Assembly: GCA_038496675.1 (NCBI GenBank)
Contig: CM076662.1
Location: 18,507,901-18,571,900, forward strand
Reading direction: 5' to 3'
Length of the DNA stretch: 64,000 bases
From: Rachycentron canadum
Lineage: Eukaryota; Chordata; Actinopteri; Carangiformes; Rachycentridae
The notes under the pieces are model-generated. The model was not told the origin of the DNA. It made no database searches and worked only from the letters and a program-made list of their open reading frames with translations. The position numbers and the translations under genes are program-made. Positions 1-12,400 of the stretch are shown piece after piece (position 1 is the stretch's first letter; each line of letters starts with the position of its first letter).

Positions 1-104
1 TCACTGGAGTGTGTTTGTCTTTTTACCTCCACCGAGTCACTGTTTTGTAATTATTTAATTTTTGATCCAAAGAAAACAAATTCAATACAACCTGCAGTAT
101 CACA

Positions 105-110
105 TTTATT
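105..110 (-). terminator. Candidate poly(A) signal, minus strand
   Basis: The hexamer AATAAA reads on the minus strand, with a GT-rich segment roughly 15-45 bases downstream at lower coordinates. The sequence upstream of it (higher coordinates) is AT-rich and lacks coding potential, as a 3' UTR would. Isolated AATAAA hexamers are common in AT-rich DNA, so this is suggestive only. Confidence 0.3.
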
Positions 111-1404
111 AACATGCCTTTAGATACAGGTTAGTATAGGATGGAAATAGAAACCAGCACACAGTTGCACAAATACAAATAAAACACTTAATGCATAAAA
201 GATTTAACATTGATGAAAATAATGTGGAGAAAAATTCAAAATGCTCACTGCACTTGGAACAAAAGACGTCTTTAAAATATTTTTTGGTCACCAACAGTAG
301 ACTACGGCACCGCTCAGTTACCACAGCAAAAAGATCCAAATACATAATCATGTCAATCAAGTCATTTGGAAAATGGAAGAAATTTTTATGCCATAAAAAA
401 CATCTGTAAAACTGTAAAACATTCCTACAGTATAAAAATAGACATAAAAGCTAAACCTCTATATATTAAACTCTTCAATCTCACATGTGGTTTATTATGG
501 TAAAAGAATATTGACTCTCAGATCTGAACAACAGAAATCAAAAAATATAAAGGGGAATTTTCAGTTTTGTGTCTTAATAGCACAATCTGCTGTGAATTAT
601 CTTGTGTAATTTGTTATCTATCAGAAACATGAAAATGTGCCAGATTTAGGCACAAAGCTTATTTTCATGTTCATGTTAAAAATAAAGGGAACAAACACAC
701 AAGACAAAAAAGAGCAGACGACACTGAAGCAGATATGTACAGTCGAAAACAGCATAAATGACTACGAGGAGGTTCAAAATAATGTGAAATTGCTTAATTT
801 CACTGCAATTTCCAGTGGCATAAATTACCCCTCTATGACTATTTTAATCTTTAGGGTTTCGTTTTGAAAGAGCATTAAGTTGGGAAACCGTGACATGACA
901 ACATTTAGGAAACCTTTCTCTTGGAGACATGAAAAAAACTAATTGCTGGTCACTTCCCAAAACTCCTATGTACTTGGTGACACTGCCTGAACATAAAAGC
1001 ACATGTGGTCGACATAAACAAGACCTGTCTTTTCCAAATGACTTACATGTGAAGCAGGCAGGAGGAGACAGACAGAGAGGGAGAGTGAGTGTGTTTGGTC
1101 GATTTCATCACCCTCCACAATAGAGCAGAAAGCTGCTCTGCAGTGGGGAGGCAGGAATGTGCTAACTCCCCAACAACAGGGTCAATGTTTCGCCAGTGGG
1201 GGGGGGGTTTAAGAGGACCACGGTTGTCAGCTGGAGTCTGTGATCATCTAGACCTGACCAAAGAGCAGCCTCACTTCACCTGCTGGTGGTTTTCTACAGC
1301 AGCTGTGGTGGCAAACTGACTTCAGGCCGGACTGAAATCATACTCAGTGACTAACCCCAACATATATCATCACAAACAAACAACTTTGCTGGAAAACAGT
1401 AGTC

Positions 1405-1680
1405 GATTGAAAGAAAATAAATCAACAACTATTAATATTATCAATTAATCACTACTTTTGGGGTCAAATATCTACTTGTTCCATCTCCCTAAAGGTGACT
1501 TTTTGCTGGTTTTGATGAAAACATACAAAGACATATAAATATGTCACCTTTGGCTGTGAGAAACTGTGAGTGATGTTTTTGACTATTTAAACCAATCACA
1601 GAGCAAATGATTGATCAATTAATAAAGAAAATAATGACCAGATTAATCAGTAATGAAAATAATCAGCCACTAAAACAGCT
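1405..1680 (+). repeat. Fish interspersed repeat, TGCAGC-ended family, copy 1
   Basis: It shares an ordered set of phrases with the copies at 53130-53355, 59182-59440 and (inverted) 30626-30942. These are an 'aaataatcaacaact'-type start, a middle segment around 'aaactgtgagtgat', then 'agaaaataatgaccagattaatcagtaatgaaaataat'-like words broken by substitutions. The family looks like a short non-autonomous element dispersed across this locus; I do not assign it a Repbase name. Confidence 0.6.
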
Positions 1681-4600
1681 CATGGAAATACCTGAGAAGG
1701 TGTGACAACAACATGTATTGGTTTTTTTGTTTTTTTTTTAAAAAGTGGAAATCCAAATATGAGGATCAGCTGTATTTTGGTACTGTCTATAAATGGATTC
1801 AGCCTTTCTGGGAGAAAATGCCTCGAGTTTCACATCTATCTCCTGAAGATCGTTGCTGCACTATGGACCAGACACTCTGAACTATCCACAGAACAGTTTA
1901 TCACTTTTACCTTTGCACTATTTAAAGATGAGGATGTCTTTTTGACGTTTTGCTCATCTGTCCTTCTTGGGTCAATACAAAAGAGGTGACTGTAACCAAA
2001 TCTTGGTGTAATAAATTGTGCCTGTGTTTATTTGACAGCTTCCTCTTAGGGGCCGTCTGTTCTTTGGCACGTTGGCACTTTCAGCTAAAAGCTCATGTCA
2101 GCATGCTATAATTTCAGTCTGGATCAGAATAGAGAAGCTTTTTTTTTTTTTTCCTTTTTTTTTTTTACATGTCTGGTGTCATCTCATTATAAAGTAGAGT
2201 CTGAACAGAGACACTCTTAAATGATGCCACATGATGAAAAAGAAATCCATGGCAGTTCTTCTTGAAGAGCCCAACACACGAAGTTAACATGCAAATAATA
2301 GGATTTGCTGCTGGCGTGAAATATCAGCACCAAACAAATACAGGAAGTGTGTCAAAGGAAAGAAACGCTCTACCCTCAGTCGACTTTTTGTTGCTGGTCT
2401 AGACAACCCGATAGATCCAAAATGTAAGTGCAAAGTGTTTGACAGAGTAAACAGCAAGTTGAGGTTGTGTAGGAATGAACAAGGCTATTCATGTTACACA
2501 CACAGTATTTATCCGTGCGTCTTAGAGCCAATATACTGCAGACTCTTCTTAGTGTTTCACAAAGTAAGGTCTTTCCTGGCTGAGCAGCATTTTGTTGGGA
2601 GTAAACAGAAGAAGACCTGGGTGGCAGCATGAGCAGCCCAGACAGTGACAACGCCATAAAACAAGGATCTCATAGATTAACAACAGAACACAAAGTTACT
2701 GATAACCATCATCTATTACCACCCATGCACGGTGATGGATCTCAGTCTGTCCCAATAAAACCACTCTGACATTTAAAACCTCCGACGAGTTTCATTCAGA
2801 ACTTGCTGCTAAACTCTGGGGGCGTGTCTCAAGTTTCCCCGCCTCGTTAGCCTCAGTTAAATGTTGAGTTAATGGGTGGTTAAAGATGCCAGTTTGAATT
2901 CACAGAGGTAAAATCACCTCCAGAGATCAAGTGACACCACCAGGGTTAACACACAGACTGAGCTGAGCAGTCTATATCTTATAAAAGGACTTCATACTAC
3001 ATTTACATGCTTTTGTATTAGCATAAGATTTCCTTCAACAATATGTGACCATTGAACTTGCAATAACTGAATTAATGGTCACTTGGGGGTAGAACAGACA
3101 AACTGTAAATGTAATAACAACAACAAGGTAAAAAAAAACAACGATGTTGATATTAAGACTTCATTCTTTTTAAGTAATTGTTGATAAATTACATCAAATC
3201 TCGTTTGGTATCTCTGTAATACAATCTTTGGTTAATGATTGATTGACATGTTCAACGGTAGCAATTTCCTGCCATAAGCCACTACCAGCCAATTTATTGG
3301 TCTAGTACGATGGAACACTGGTTGATATGGAAAATACATTAGCAAGCAGCTTATTGAATCATCCAGCTGATATGGAGCAATGTTGACATTAATTTAGAGT
3401 CAAGTCTGTGTCCATCTGATGAATGTAAGTCCAATATTCACTCCCTTCCTTCACTAACCAAAAACGGTCTTTTTCTAGAGCTTTTCAACAGAAAACCTCC
3501 TGCTACTGGAAATAATACAATGAGATTGGGTGTGAGTGAAAAAAGAAATTAGAGTTGCTGGCCTGAAAACCAAAACAACAACCTGAAACCTTTAGTTTTT
3601 TTTTAGTTCATTATTGTGAGCAACACCTTTCAGATACACAAGTAGAAGCACGATCCTTTCATGTAAAATTGTTGATCATAGCAGCTTTAAATTTCAAATA
3701 AACTACGTGAATCAGTTTCTGATGTGAAACGTCATTATAAAGCTGTTGTTTATCTATAAATCCACTGGGGACTTTTGGTGTTTGGTTATATTTGGTCATA
3801 TTTATTCACAAAGCGACTCAAATGCTTCGAAGGAGATCAATATAATTGAACGTGTGATCAAAATCTAGAAAGAAAAAGAAAAAGTTATTGTCAAATTTAA
3901 GATAAAGAAGATTAGAGTTTGTTTTTAAACTCAGAATTTAAACTCTGTTTATCTATAGTTCACAGCATTTCATATCCTTTGGGATTATTTGCATATTCCA
4001 CTGCTCTGGAATATGCTTTTGTTCTGACTGATAATAATCAGCAGATGATACATTCAAGTAGAAAAAGCTGTGGGATTTGTGTGGTTCCATGTACAGAATT
4101 ATTTGCTTAGATTTGGATGCTTTGGTCCAAAAGTTCACGCCTTTTTATGAGCTAAATTTGGATGAAGTAACACATTTGTATGAGTTTCTAATTCCATGCG
4201 TTCACTGGGTCAGATAACAGAAGACTCAAACACCCATCTCAGTCTGATAACAGAGACAGTCTAAGGGTTAGAGCTGACTCTCTTCTAAACATGTTTCACT
4301 ATCTGACAGCTCATGAAATCTGCCTTGTTTGAGGCTTTTGTATGTTTGTACCAGGCAAGCGTTCACTCTGAATGTTGACAGATAAGTGCTGTCTTTGGAT
4401 TTTGACGTTACACATAAACAAGGGGCACTGGTTGATCTTTACAGGCTGTGGGAGTTAAGCCTTATGAGAGTGAAGGCCTTTCATCCAAACAGGGGATTTT
4501 CTTGGATCGTGTCCTCCCAGGGTGTGTGTGCCCAGTGAGAGGAGTAAGGTTTAAATCTGGAGAACTTAGATGATCTCACTCACTAGCAATGTGAGTTGCT

Positions 4601-5034
4601 ACATCCTCTCTGGCTGCAGAGCTTCCTCTGAAATAACGGTCTCCATTCTCCTTTCAAACAACTTTCCATCAGAAAATATCAGTATGTTAAACCAGAGCTG
4701 CAGCTACAGCTCCACTACAGACACACAGGCCATGTCCCTGGTGTATTTTCTGGGAATTTTGGGAGTTTTAGTGTCCAACAACTCAAAGTTTAAAGTCTGA
4801 TTCTCTAATTTTTTTGTATATAATATGAATAAAATGTATTGATTTAAGGTAAAGAAATTAAAATAAATGAGTATTCAATATTTTGGCAGGTTGTTTAAAC
4901 ATCATCATGTTGGGACATAAACTTTACACAACACAATCAGATCAATCAATTTAGTTGACTGGATCAATAAAATGCAAAAAACACAAATACTTATATAGTT
5001 TTGTGTACTTTTTCTAGTCAACATTTTCTAACAG

Positions 5035-5065
5035 GGGTGGGGTTGCACTGGGGGGTGGGGGGCCT
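5035..5065 (+). other. G-rich tract with quadruplex potential
   Basis: Four or more runs of three to six G (GGGG, GGGG, GGGGGG, GGGGGG) lie within about 30 bases on the plus strand. This is the canonical arrangement for a G-quadruplex. It is about 200 bases downstream, in the minus-strand sense, of the candidate first exon at 5263-5420. Confidence 0.5.
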
Positions 5066-5262
5066 TGAACCTGTAGTGTTAATGGCTACACCCCTTTAGT
5101 AATAAATCCACCATAACTGCACTTCTTACTGTAAATATACCAAAATGGTGACAGTTTAAAACAAGAACATAAAGTTTTATGAGCAAAGAAAATACAGATA
5201 AATTTCAGTCCAGGTGCCAGCACTTAAAATCAAATGAATAAATAAGAAATAAGCTTTCTTAC

Positions 5263-5420
5263 CCATGTCTGCCGACTCTGCTCCTGCCCTGAGACTCGGG
5301 ATCAAACATCACCCACAGCGTCTCCCTCCTCTCCGCATCCCATCAGCCCGGAGGAAGCGCTCGTCCCGCGGACCCGAGGGTGTGTCTCCCGCCGAGCGGA
5401 ATGTGGAAATACAGCCTCCA
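5263..5420 (-). other. Candidate CpG-rich first exon of an unidentified minus-strand gene
   Basis: This segment is GC-rich with many CpGs in otherwise AT-rich DNA. Read on the minus strand it ends in GCAGACATGG followed by GTAAGA, a strong splice donor at 5262. The ATG at 5266-5264 sits in a good Kozak context (A at -3, G at +4), so the coding part of this exon may be only ATG plus one base. A short upstream ORF (14 codons) starts on the same strand at the GATGGGATG stretch and ends before the donor. The right (5') limit is a guess from where the CpGs stop. The remaining exons should lie at lower coordinates or beyond the left edge; I could not identify them or name the gene. Confidence 0.45.
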
Positions 5421-5611
5421 GTCAGGTGTTTGAGTGTGTGTAAGTGAGACGGTGTGTGTCTGCAGGAGGGTGTAAACAATGATCATTCATTGAGAGTGTT
5501 GCGGTAAAGTGCGTTTACCTGCTGCAGAGCCGGTCAGGTTTGATCGACTCTGCGCTCAGCTCTGATCGAGCTGATGCGGTGACAGAGCGACCCCTGCTGC
5601 CTCAAACAAGC

Positions 5612-6194
5612 CACTATATGGACCAAAGCGTTGGGCCCCCCCACACCTTACACCTACACATTACACCTGCCTGTGGTGGAGGAGGGATTATGGTATATGG
5701 GCTGTTTTTCTGGGGTCGGCCTCGGCCCCTTCGTCCCAGTGAAGTGAAATCTTAATGCTTGAACCTTTGGACAAGTCTCTTGTTTCCACCTTTGTGGGTG
5801 GAACAGTTCGAGCCCCTTTCTGTTCCAGCATGAATGTGCCCCCAGTGCTCAAAGCCAGGTCCGTAAAGGCCTGGTTTAGGGTGGGTTGGTGAGAAAAGAA
5901 CTTGACTTGGCTGAGCCCTGACCTCGACCCCCGTCCAACACCTTTGGGATCGACTGGAACGGAGATTGTGAGCCAGGCCCTCTCATCCAACTTCAGCGTC
6001 AGGATGAATGGGCAAAAATTCCCACAGACACACTCCAAAGTCTTGTAAGAAGCCTTCCCAGAAGAGTGGGAGCTGTTATAGCTACAAGGGGGGGGGGGGG
6101 CAACTCCATATTAATGTCTATGGAGTTAGTATGAGATGTCATAAAGCTCCTGTAGGTGTCGCGTGTAAGTGGCCTAATACTTGTCCATATAGTG
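5612..6194. mobile_element. Internally deleted Tc1/mariner-like element
   Basis: The left end CACTATATGGACCAAAGCG and right end ACTTGTCCATATAGTG form inverted repeats at the outer limits. Inside, on the plus strand, are decayed remnants of a Tc1-type transposase C-terminus: words equivalent to 'W-A-K-I-P-T-D-T-L-Q' and 'LPRRVGAVIA' appear in different frames, so the reading frame is broken. At 583 bp it is well short of the usual 1.2-1.6 kb. A TA follows the right end, while the left flank has decayed. It is an old, inactive copy. Confidence 0.8.
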
Positions 6195-7360
6195 TATTTT
6201 GAGTCCCTATACTTTACTTAAGTACTATTTTTCTGGGCAACTTATTCCTTTCACTCTACTACATTTAAAATACGAATATTCAAAATTCACACACAATGTT
6301 TGTTTATAGCTGGTTTGAAAAAAAAAAAAACTTAAGCCTGAATAGGAGCATGTGCTATACAACTGACTACATGAATGAAAGAAATTTATATTATTATTTT
6401 ATTCAAAACATCCTCGACCCTATGAATGTTCATAAATATAAACTGGGGCTGTTATGTTAATGACCACAAGCATGTGGAGAGTTTTACAGCGATATAACAT
6501 CGATGAACACAGCATTTTAAATGTTATTGTTCAAATCTTGATGTTGATTATCTCCATTATGGAGGAATTTACAATAAATGTGAATTGTTTTTCTACAGTT
6601 TAATGAACACATATTGACACATTATTGTGTTGAAAAAATAAGACTACATACATTGTGTTATATTTGACACATTCACTGGAAACAAAGCTTGTGTAAAACT
6701 GTCAACACAGCAGATGTGTCAAAAGTGAGTGTGTTGTCCTTATATAGTCACATTAGTGTGTTGGGAAGTGACACTTGAACTTGCGTTGACATTAACACAT
6801 TTGTTTTAAAAATGTCTACTTTTGACTCCACGATATTCCTATGAAGCACAACTTACTTTTTATTTTATCTTCTAAAATAAAAACCACATTAGTTTTATTG
6901 TTGAACAGCTCAGTTTGGACCTGATTGTGTCCTAATGATGCCTGAGTTGGATAAAGAGGAAGGAAAAGATTCTTCACCACAAATAAAGACAAAAAAAAAA
7001 TGCGGCCCACCTTAAAAAAGCATGTTGAGATAATTGTTTAACTCCAGATTAACTTGTAAACACTCGCATTGTTGTGGTTGCACTTTTATATTCTACAGTG
7101 TCAGTCAGGAGTTTTTTTTTTAGAGTCATACAACAACGTGTTTACATAAATGCAATATATTTGTATACTTAAGTACTTTTAAAAGCAACTACTCCAGTAC
7201 TTTAACTCACTTGTATTGAAGTAATGTTTGACCAGGAATATTTGTACTCAATCAATGGAGCTCTGTACTTTGTTCACCTCAAAATAAATGGGACATTGAT
7301 CAATGATGAAAATGAGAATTAAAATAAAATAAGTTGACACCCAACAACTAACAAACAAAA
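6195..7360. other. Intergenic AT-rich spacer with repeat fragments
   Basis: I see no exon on either strand. The segments 6200-6290 and 7160-7275 contain 'actttacttaagtact', 'cttaagtacttttaaaag' and 'actccagtacttt' words typical of the fish AAGTACT repeat family also present at 34040-34130 and 55268-55830. The rest is simple AT-rich sequence. Confidence 0.5.
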
Positions 7361-7379
7361 CCATATACAAACAAAGTTT

Positions 7380-7385
7380 TTTATT
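7380..7385 (-). terminator. Candidate glis1 poly(A) signal
   Basis: AATAAA on the minus strand, followed within 10-45 bases by a T/GT-rich element. It is the best-formed poly(A) arrangement downstream of the glis1 stop codon. Confidence 0.4.
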
Positions 7386-7901
7386 CAGATATAAAAGACA
7401 GGTGCATTTTTATACAGTCTATACACTGTTCAATGACAATAATAAGGAATCTCTGACTTGCTACAAAATCAGTGTAAACATTTTCTGGTTGGTCATTTTC
7501 TTCTTCAAAGTCTCTGTGATGAGACAGAAAAGAGTGCAGAGAACTTATTGTAAACAATGCAACGAACATAACACTGATAGAAACTTTACAACAAACATGT
7601 AAAGGCACCGTGTTGAAGCAACAAGAGATGATATAAAAAAAAAAAAAAGAGATTATGTTTTTGTCTTGATTGTTGTTGGATTACACACATTCAAACCTAT
7701 TTGTTGGCACTTCTCTGTTGAGGCTAACTCCACTTTAGAGGTTGGTTTTGTTGGTCAGTTTTTCATCCTGGCTGGTTCCCTCTGTTCCACTGACGGTGTA
7801 TAATATAAATACAGCATACACTCATTCAGACACTTGGGGGCAGCACTGCTACAGTTTACTGTCCACTCCCCTGCAGGCCAACTTCTTTTGGTAAATACAG
7901 C

Positions 7902-7930
7902 AATTATTATTATTATTATTATTATTACTA
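7902..7930. repeat. (ATT)n microsatellite
   Basis: About nine tandem ATT units, slightly interrupted at the right end. Confidence 0.9.
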
Positions 7931-8153
7931 TTAACTATGAAATGTCCAAAAACCTGACAAAGAAACAGTCCATCCCATAATCCACCTGTAAAATGAACAT
8001 ATACAGGTGAACTATAATCCACTAATTAGTCATCTTTTTAGTCAGTGGTGGGTTAATTTTGGTTCCTGTGGATTAGCTGTTACCTCTGTTTTCCAGTCAT
8101 TTTGCTAAGATGAGTTAACCTGCTGCTGGATGCTGCTTCATATTTACCATACA

Positions 8154-8289
8154 CACCCATCAGACCGTAACATTATGACCAGTGACAGGTGAAGTGAATG
8201 ACGTGAGCTGTTTCAGGGCTGTTCTGGCAGCAAAAGGGGGACCAACACAACATGAGGGCAGGTGGTCATAATGTTATGGCTGATTAGTG
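8154..8289. mobile_element. Tc1-derived MITE, about 136 bp
   Basis: The left end reads 'catcagaccgtaacatta' then TGACCAGTGACAGGTG; the right end reads CAGGTGGTCATAATGTTA then TGGCTGATTAGTG. The two are inverted repeats around CATAACATTATGACC. This is the terminal signature of a widespread fish Tc1 element. The transposase is gone: the residual interior has only the terminal-region words 'cagcaaaagggggaccaac'. A TA follows the right end. Confidence 0.85.
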
Positions 8290-9121
8290 TACATTTTAGC
8301 GTGGGCCCAGTTATCTCATTAAGCATATTTCCCTAACTACTCCATTAAAAGCTTTGACTGCTAAATGCAACTTGTCATCCATTATAACATGATTGTTTCT
8401 GACCTGATTGGCTTGTGACATTTTAAAAATAAAGCGTCTTTCGACCCCTTAACCACCAAAAGTGTTATTTTATTTTATTTTAAATGTATTGTGACCTAAA
8501 AAAAAAAAAAAAAAAAAAGGAAAATAAAACTTTTCAATATATTATAGAAATAAAGCAAAAAGCAAAGAAAAGCCAGAAAAATGAGCAGGACTTGTGAAGC
8601 AGAACTATGTCTTTTCATCTCTTGACGTTACCAGATTTCTTGATGGACCCCTGACTGAGAACCTCTGTATTATAAGATCCCATTCTGTTCAGCCAGAGGT
8701 TGTTGTTTTAACATTTGCTGTTAGCAAAGCTGCTGATGGAGGCAGGAGTTTTAACACAAGTGGCAGAGCCAGAGAGCCAGCTACCTGACTTTCCAAAAGA
8801 TCAAACTAACAAATGAAGCGTATAGCTCATTCTATCCAGATCACAAATGCTGTGGTCATCTCTGAATAAAAAAATCACTGCTATTTACATCTATTATTTG
8901 GCCATTTGATAATTTTGCCACTTTGCCCCACAGCACTGCCTCTCTTCCATTTTGCACTTTAGTTTGTACCGTTAAAACTCCTGCTGACATATTTTTCACG
9001 CGTGGAGAACAAGAGCAACTTCAGATTGGAGTAAACAGTGTGTTGTGGATGTGATTGTCTGTCACGCACTGTTCAGGAAAAGGAAGTGATTGTAAATTTT
9101 GTGTCTGGTTCTGGGTTGTCA

Positions 9122-9264
9122 TCACGAGTCCAGGTAGATGGAGTAGATCTGATTGAGGCAGCGGTCGACGCCTCCCGCCTGGAAGAGGAAGTTGTCGTCT
9201 GGGCAGGGGGACATGGAGTAACCGCCCCCTGCCTGGCCCTGCAGGTCCTGCAACAAGTCAAACC
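9122..9264 (-). CDS. glis1: glis1 last coding exon and stop
   Basis: 143 nt including TGA at 9124-9122. The acceptor is GCTCTTCTCAG|GGTTTG. The protein ends FLFQAGGVDRCLNQIYSI then YLDS, matching the short conserved motif at the end of GLIS1 and GLIS3 (F...D-x-C...S-I/V-Y-x-D/E). Confidence 0.88.
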
Positions 9265-9421
9265 CTGAGAAGAGCAAGACAGAAAATAGATTTTCTCCTT
9301 TGTTTTCACGTCAAGGGAGAGCGAAACCTAATGATCAGTCTTTAGATCGATAGATAGATAAATATTCAATTAATCCCAAGGGGAATTCAGGTATCCAGGA
9401 AACATATAAAACCCACCACCA

Positions 9422-9471
<50 letters not shown>

Positions 9472-12400
9472 GCTGACATGTGAAAGTCATGGAGGGAAGG
9501 TGTTTTACCATGCGATGAGCGCTTTTACCTGTGGAGTGAGAGGTGGAGGGGTTTGTGAAGTAACTGGCAGGTTCAAAGCCTCCATCGTTGCCTGGTTGAA
9601 CCACCTTCCCCTCTCCGTACAGACAGCCTTGGGGAACCACAGAGGAAATGATGACGGATGCCAAGAACAACACCAAAAGCAGGCTCATATTGAAATGATA
9701 AGGCTGCTGATGCTGACCGTACCTTGCTGCTGGGAGAAAACCTGCTGTTGCTGGCTGTAGGTTTTCTGGTAGCCCTGCAGCCGGACATCAGCTCTGTCCG
9801 ATGAAGAGCTCACTGGACTGACGTCAGCGGCCATGAACAATGATGTAGGTCTGTTCCTGTTGGCAAAAACGATACCAGGGGGAATTCATTTAACTTAACA
9901 AAATGCAGAAATGACCATGCCAGCTGAAGTTGTGACTCTTATCATGATCACAATATCTGACAAAATAAAACTGCTTGTCTGAAGGAGTGTTACACATGGG
10001 TTAGTCCCCATCCTAACAGCCACTGTCCTGCAGCGATACATGAAACTGAAAGTTTGAAAACATGATTTAAAAAAAATAATAATAATAATCAAACCGATCT
10101 ATTTCACATCCTAACATGATGTTTGTCTGCGTTAGGGTCAACCTTGTGCACACAACCACACAGTTAACACATTATTTTAAGATTATAGTCAGACTTTTTT
10201 CTTTACAGTCCACATGTAAATGTTACTCCAATGTTGGGTTTAGATTTTTGGCTCATGTGTGGACTAGATATGACCTGTATTCAATTTTAAGAAAATTCAT
10301 CCTATGTAGAACGAAAAGCAACAAGTTGCTACAGAACGATTCTTCTTGATGGATCTTTACTGGTGAGGACGTTGACTTTTTGCTTTGGACATGTAGCTTT
10401 AGCTTCATTGATTTGGCACAACATCAAGAACATGTACATTATGTAACTATAAAATGCATTTTTCAGACTCTAAGCAACTTTAGCTTATTTAGCTAAACTT
10501 ATTTGTCAAACTGTCTGAAATCAAGGACGCGTTTAACATACAGGATTTTTTCAGGATTACAACAAAAAAATGTTAAAAATGTGCTTCCAATTAGTTGATT
10601 TTGATGTAAATCAAACTGTACTGTTTTCATCTAGTGAAGTTAATTGAAGTTATTTAAAGCTTCTGATCAAATCAAACCCAGACTAAGTATTTTTCAGTAA
10701 GCTTAGGCAGGTCATTGCCATTAGCTGGCAGCTGTTATCAGACACGAACATGTAAATACTTCAAATCATATACAAACAGTGCAGTTTATATAAGTAAGTG
10801 TTTCCACCTGGGGGGGGGGTTAACGTAGGCGTGCTGTGTGCGGAGCTCTATCCACTGCTATGCTGCAAGAATGTGCTGACTGTGCACAAACAGTCTGACT
10901 CAACATGGAAACGAATGAGTCAGTTGAGCCAAGTCGACAAGAAGAAAGAAAGGCGGTCAAATCTCTCTCCAAGGAGATATGCAGCTGAAAAACCCCCAGT
11001 ATGGTATTTGAGTTTCCCTCCCCCTTCCTCCTTCAAAGAGCTCGCTCTCAGAATTTCATGCGGCCTGAGAACTCTCCTCGATGATGTACTGTAGCATATT
11101 GGTCCCCTGAGAGCCAAATGGCCTTGGTTTCAGCTGGAGGGATTTTAGAGGACTTCATAAACAAGCCAGGCCTTGTCAGAGATACTGATGGCTGCTGGCC
11201 CAAGTGAATTCTATATACGGATCCGACCTGCTATAAAAAAAGAAATTGATTGAGATTTCTTTACATATCTATCATTTGTCATCCCCAGGTCTCTTTATTA
11301 CCCATTTCCCATGTCAAATGCTATTACATTTAATTTAACAGTCTGTGCTTTCAGAGGAGAAACACAATAAAAGCCAAAATTAATCAGAAGGACTTTTTGA
11401 AACCCAAACTGATATAAGTTACAGATGGCTGTGGCTTCCCTAGGTAATAAAATCCAGGCTTTGTATAGGATTATGTAAACAAAGTGGGCTTTGATATAGT
11501 ATGACTGTTGAAATGAATGTGCTTCGATGACTACGAGCCCCAAGAATTCAACACTTCTCTGGATTCCCCTCCCCGGCCCCCTGAACCAGCAGCGTTGACC
11601 TTAACTATAAACAACCGTCTGCTCCACGGATTACATTCTTGCGACGCTGCAACAACATAGCTGGGATGTCTGAGTCGTGCCGTGCGTGGTCCTGCTGGGT
11701 TGATCTGCTGTTTTGTGGCCGGTGTGCCCAGAAGTCTCAGATGCCCGAGCTTAACAGAGTCCACGCCTGAGGGAGCGGCTGTCAGCGCAACCTCAGGAAA
11801 CTGTTTCTCTGATCATATTTTACCAGCTAAACCCCCTCATCACTCACTTTTTTTCTCTCTTTCCAACTAACTACAGCCAGCTGCCCCCCTTTGTATCTGG
11901 AATGAGAGGAATCCTGCTTGCAGAATTTAAGATCTTATGTTTATATGCACTTTATACCATATGCAACCCCTGCCTTAATCCATGGCCGCTTTTTAATAGC
12001 AGCATACTTGGGTTGGATCAGAGGAGGGGATGAGTAGGTTTACCAAAGGTGCCAGCTTGTGCATGCAAAACTTATCTGCTTTCATTTTTGGCAGAGGAAA
12101 AGCTGCTGAGTATTTCTATAATATAGATTTACTGGATTACAGAGGATCATGTATAACATATGTAATGCAGATGGAGATTTAATGTGAAGTAAGGCACTAC
12201 CAATTAGGCACTTAGAGAAACTTATTGCATGTTAGAGCTGTAAGAGCTGTGTGGACATGTCAAACATTTCAGTTAAACCGGCTATTTGGATCCAATGTCA
12301 CTGGGAGCTTCTGTAAAGTAAACTTCATTACTCCCCTTTTCTTTCAAATTGTATAATAGTGTTTCTGTGAGACCCTTCCCCACTTAGTGTGTCTGTGTCA

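Larger units (their letters stand above)
1..5262. other. Mostly noncoding left flank; contents unresolved
   Basis: AT-rich sequence in which I recognise no coding exon on either strand. It could be 3' UTR and intron of the minus-strand gene whose first exon may end at 5263. On the minus strand a poly(A)-type AATAAA (plus-strand tttatt at 105-110) is followed by a GT-rich stretch, which would suit a 3' end near position 90. A TGCAGC-family repeat copy lies at about 1405-1680 and a G-rich tract at 5035-5065. The open reading frame at 2376-2657 (minus) is cysteine-rich and matches nothing I know. Confidence 0.4.
7360..9121 (-). other. glis1: Probable glis1 3' UTR
   Basis: This is the sequence after the glis1 stop codon, read on the minus strand. 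The best poly(A) signal is AATAAA at 7385-7380, followed by a strongly GT-rich stretch (TTTGTTTGTATATGG, GGTTTTGTTTG) suited to a downstream element. It would give a 3' UTR of about 1.7 kb. Within it lie a Tc1-derived MITE (8154-8289), an ATT/TTA microsatellite (about 7902-7930) and a plus-strand A-run near 8499-8518. The AATAAA-like words in the 8468-8485 region could serve as an earlier poly(A) site. Confidence 0.45.

Noticed and set aside
2376..2657. Minus-strand 93-codon frame as the terminal exon of the left-flank gene
   Set aside because: The translation is Cys-rich without family motifs. Two other frames over the same bases look equally plausible, and no convincing acceptor fixes a frame.
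5688..6038. 116-codon minus-strand frame
   Set aside because: It lies antisense inside the Tc1-like element and is an accidental frame.
9073..9788. Several overlapping frames on both strands around the last glis1 exons
   Set aside because: They are shadows of exons 6-8. Only the frame consistent with the splice phases gives the conserved GLIS C-terminus.
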